64,000 bases of DNA, taken from assembly GCA_030248215.1 (NCBI GenBank), contig JASANG010000308.1:21341-85340 (forward strand). Reading direction: 5' to 3'. The DNA is from Enoplolaimus lenunculus (lineage: Eukaryota > Nematoda > Enoplea > Enoplida > Thoracostomopsidae). A model generated the notes under the pieces. The model saw only the letters and a list, made by a program, of their open reading frames with translations, ran no database searches and was not told the origin of the DNA. Position 1 is the first letter of the stretch. Each line of letters begins with the position of its first letter. Below, one piece after another: positions 61,465-64,000 of the stretch. The translations under genes were made by a program, and so were the position numbers.

Positions 61465-61539
61465 AGTACTAAATTTTGCGAAGAAACCAACTGTTAAAAA
61501 ATTTCGGTAGATTCGCATTAGCTTTACGTTGTGACATGC

Positions 61540-62750
61540 AGATGCATGGAGGCAAAATAAACCTCACACTGTTACTGCACATCGGATAAAAACACTGATG
61601 CATATGTTGTGCCTTCATATGCAACACCAGTAAAAACATGGAACAACCAAGCTACAAGTGTATAATTAAATTCTTAAGGCATAAAACCCGAAAAACTCAC
61701 CTATTGATTGTGAGGCGGGGTAGCTCAGTTTTAGCGCCTGGACTGAATCTGACGCCCATGGGATCTAAACCTCGCAAGAACGCTCCTCTGTATATACTTA
61801 CACAACTTCTTTAGGGCGTTGCACATTCTACATGTTGTACCATACCGAGACTCCAAAAAGACAAGCAAACACCTAAGATACAAGTGTATAATTAGGTTCT
61901 AAGGCATAAAACCCAAAAAACTCAGTTATTCTGGACTGAGAATCTGTCGGACATAAGATAGAAACCTCGCAAGAACGCTCCTCACGTTCAGGTGCAGGAA
62001 CTCAGAACGAAAAACCGAGTTCCCCAACCTACCCAACTTATCACATGCTGACCACAATGGGGCCACGATGGCAACCTGCAGTGCTAGAACAAAACCTAAG
62101 TTGGCGGTCAGAGGACGACTTTGTAGAAAAACAGGAGAATGCGACATGCGGATGCATGAAGGCAACATAAACGAAAACCTCACGCTGATGCTGCATTTCG
62201 GTTAAAACAGTATAATGCACATGTAGTGCCTTCATATGCAGCAGCAGTAAAAACATAAAAGAACCTGTGACATGCAGATGTATGGAGGCAAATAATAACC
62301 TCATGCTGATGCCGTACATCGGTAAAATCACTGCTGCAAATGTACGTAGAGCCTTTATATGCATCGGCAGTAAAACATGGAAGAACCAAGATACATGTGT
62401 ATAATGTTGAGGTTCTTATAAGGCATAAAAACAGAAAAACTCAGCAGTCGATTGTGAGGCGGCGTGGCTTAGTGGATAGCGCGCTGGACTGATAATCTGT
62501 CGACCGAGTTCGAAACCTCCTGGGAGCGTCCCTCATTTTCCGGTGCTGAGAGCTCAGAACTAAAAACTGTCGTACCCTAGACTACCCAACTTATCACAGA
62601 ACCAAGATACTTGAGTGTAATGTTGTGGTTCTTACAAGAGAAAAAAACCTGAAAACTCAGCAGCTGATTGTTAGGCGCCTGGCTCGGTGGTCAGCACTGC
62701 GCTCAAAATTTGTGGGCCATAAATCGAAATCTCGTAAGAACGCCCTTATT
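61540..62750. repeat. Cluster of tRNA-derived repeats upstream of POMT1
   Basis: Degenerate tandem units with tRNA-like cores at about 61714-61787, 62459-62533 and 62674-62747, each followed by a TCAGAACTAAAAAC-type tail and ACCCAACTTATCACA. The core at 62459 (GGCGTGGCTTAGTGGATAGC, box B GAGTTCGAAACC) looks like tRNA-Ile with a GAT loop, but its stems are imperfect. These look like SINEs, not working tRNA genes. Confidence 0.6.
61797..61873 (-). pseudogene. Truncated duplicate of POMT1 exon 1
   Basis: About 77 bp match 61371-61445 with a few changes (shared TTTAGGGCGTTGCA and TTGTACCATACCGAGACTCC), including the splice donor. The start-codon end is missing and the copy runs straight into the tRNA-derived repeat. 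It lies 0.4 kb upstream of the true exon. Confidence 0.85.
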
Positions 62751-62854
62751 TTCAACTGCAAGAACTCAGAACTAAAAACCACCGTTTAAGGTTGCGCGGT
62801 CTTAAAGCCAATGTATGTAAGTGTTACGTTAGTGCGAAATAGTTGAAACAATTG

Positions 62855-62927
62855 GTCATGGCTGGATTCGTACCAGCGACCTTTGGCTAACCGGGCCAAC
62901 GCTCTTACCAACTGATCTATTGCGGCA
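62855..62927 (-). repeat. tRNA-like sequence on the - strand
   Basis: On the - strand it reads TAGATCAGTTGGTAAGAGCG (box A) and GGTACGAATCC (box B), with a good T arm (CTGG-TACGAAT-CCAG) and an anticodon-like arm TTGGC-CCGGTTA-GCCAA. The acceptor ends do not pair, so it is probably a pseudo-tRNA or SINE head. Confidence 0.45.
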
Positions 62928-62945
62928 CTGCTTTAATTTACTTGT

Positions 62946-63620
62946 GCTAGCTATTATATGCGTTGTTTACTACGTTGTGCACTAAGCGAGGTACTGCGTA
63001 GCTACTATGCAGTGTGTATTACGTGTTTACTTTTTTGTGCGTATTTTATATTCAGGTATTATATCGTGCAATACTCGACAAACTAGCCTTCTCAACATAT
63101 AATGAACGTGAAGTTTTCAAAAATTTCCAACATCGAAACCATTTTGTGTTGAAAGCTTAAGAAACTGGTACACTGGTCTCGCGTAAGCCACACGGATTCC
63201 TTGAAAAGATTGTGAGAGCTGGAAACTTATTCTGAAATTTTTGAACTTATTTACAAAATACCTCTTCTCTCCACCATACCTAGCTAAACAATTATTGGTG
63301 CTAAACATCAATTAAAAACCTATGAGCCTATTCTCAGATTTAAATATGCTTTAAATTGGTTTAGCAGATGTAATAATCTTTGCTAGCTATTATATGCGTT
63401 GTTTACTACGTTGTGCACTAAGCGAGGTACTGCGTAGCTACTATGCAGTGTGTATTACGTGTTTACTTTTTTGTGCGTATTTTATATTCAGGTATTATAT
63501 CGTGCAATACTCGACAAACTAGCCTTCTCAACATATAATGAACGTGAAGTTTTCAAAAATTTCCAACATTTTCAGATTTAAATATGCTTTAAATTGGTTA
63601 AGCAGATGTAATAATGTTTG
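62946..63620. repeat. Duplicated block, identical 188-bp copies
   Basis: 62946-63133 and 63382-63569 are identical (GCTAGCTATTATATGCGTTG onward). Each is tied to a shorter shared piece, TCAGATTTAAATATGCTTTA (63334 and 63571 onward). A 198-bp segment lies in the first copy only. No gene was seen. Confidence 0.9.
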
Positions 63621-63687
63621 TACCTTCTCCATTCTCGCACAAAAACGGTACGTCTTTGATCTGTACATACAATAGCCGACAAAGGGG

Positions 63688-63930
63688 CCAGAAACTCTCA
63701 ATGGGGAGGCGCGAACCTGGCAAGGACAACGGGACAGCTGGGACAACTGGAAAGCAAGCAAGGACAGCGGGACAGCCGAGGCAATGTCACAGCTAGGACA
63801 ACGGGACAGCCGGGACAGCTAGTACAGTTGGGACAGAAGTGACAGCTGCGACAGCGGGGACAACAGTGACAACAGGGGGCAGTGGGATAGCCAGGTCAGT
63901 GGAACAGCCGAGACAGTGGGACAACGGGGC
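63688..63930. repeat. Degenerate GGGACAGC-type minisatellite
   Basis: Many imperfect 9- to 10-bp units such as GGGACAGCCG, GGGACAACTG and GTGACAGCTG. It is followed by CCTAAGCC-type sequence to the window end. Confidence 0.8.
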
Positions 63931-64000
63931 TAAACTTAAACCTAAGCCGTAAGCCTAAACCTAAACCAAAACGCAAGCATACGCCTAGGACAATCCTAAG

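Noticed and set aside
62459-62533. Functional tRNA-Ile gene
   Set aside because: Boxes A and B and a GAT loop are visible, but stems have mismatches and the unit recurs in degenerate tandem copies, so a SINE is more likely.

Overview
The window is animal genomic DNA: AT-rich, with GT-AG introns, vertebrate-like multidomain proteins, and many short inverted-repeat transposons, tRNA-derived SINEs and a Ty3/gypsy element. Many sushi modules, a C-type lectin module and a carboxypeptidase with a ShKT tail point to a marine invertebrate, possibly a tunicate. That assignment is inference. All exon models come from reading splice sites and codon phase by eye; no search or alignment program was run.

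Three host genes are readable. (1) On the + strand, 1149-33436, a large receptor gene: 21 sushi/CCP exons, one C-type lectin exon, one almost pure threonine exon, a 14-nt microexon and six exons that build a seven-helix bundle of adhesion-GPCR (class B2) type. No GAIN/GPS module was found between the last sushi and helix 1. The 5' end is outside the window and the tail exon after helix 7 was not found. (2) On the - strand, 46739-37367, a secreted zinc carboxypeptidase of family M14A with a C-terminal ShKT domain; nine exons are in phase and only the signal/propeptide start is missing. (3) On the - strand, 61464-54739, POMT1 (protein O-mannosyltransferase 1): sixteen exons from start codon to a tentative last exon.

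Repeats fill the rest. A young, broken Ty3/gypsy copy (27629-31407) sits antisense in the long receptor intron between the third- and fourth-helix coding region and the CW-motif exon. There are three hAT-type MITEs with 8-bp target duplications, a family of TTAA-flanked MITEs, foldback elements, a conserved short repeat starting GTAGTGACCCGAATAAGAGG, and (TTAGGC)-rich palindromic units. Between the carboxypeptidase and POMT1 lie a 174-bp inverted repeat and a 3.3-kb minisatellite with an 18-bp unit (about 50.4-53.7 kb). Upstream of POMT1 is a cluster of tRNA-derived repeats that includes a truncated copy of POMT1 exon 1, followed by a duplicated block and a GGGACAGC-type minisatellite at the right end.

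Nothing shows that the three genes act together. One possible link, by inference only: POMT1 O-mannosylates Ser/Thr-rich extracellular stretches, and the receptor has an extreme threonine-rich stalk.
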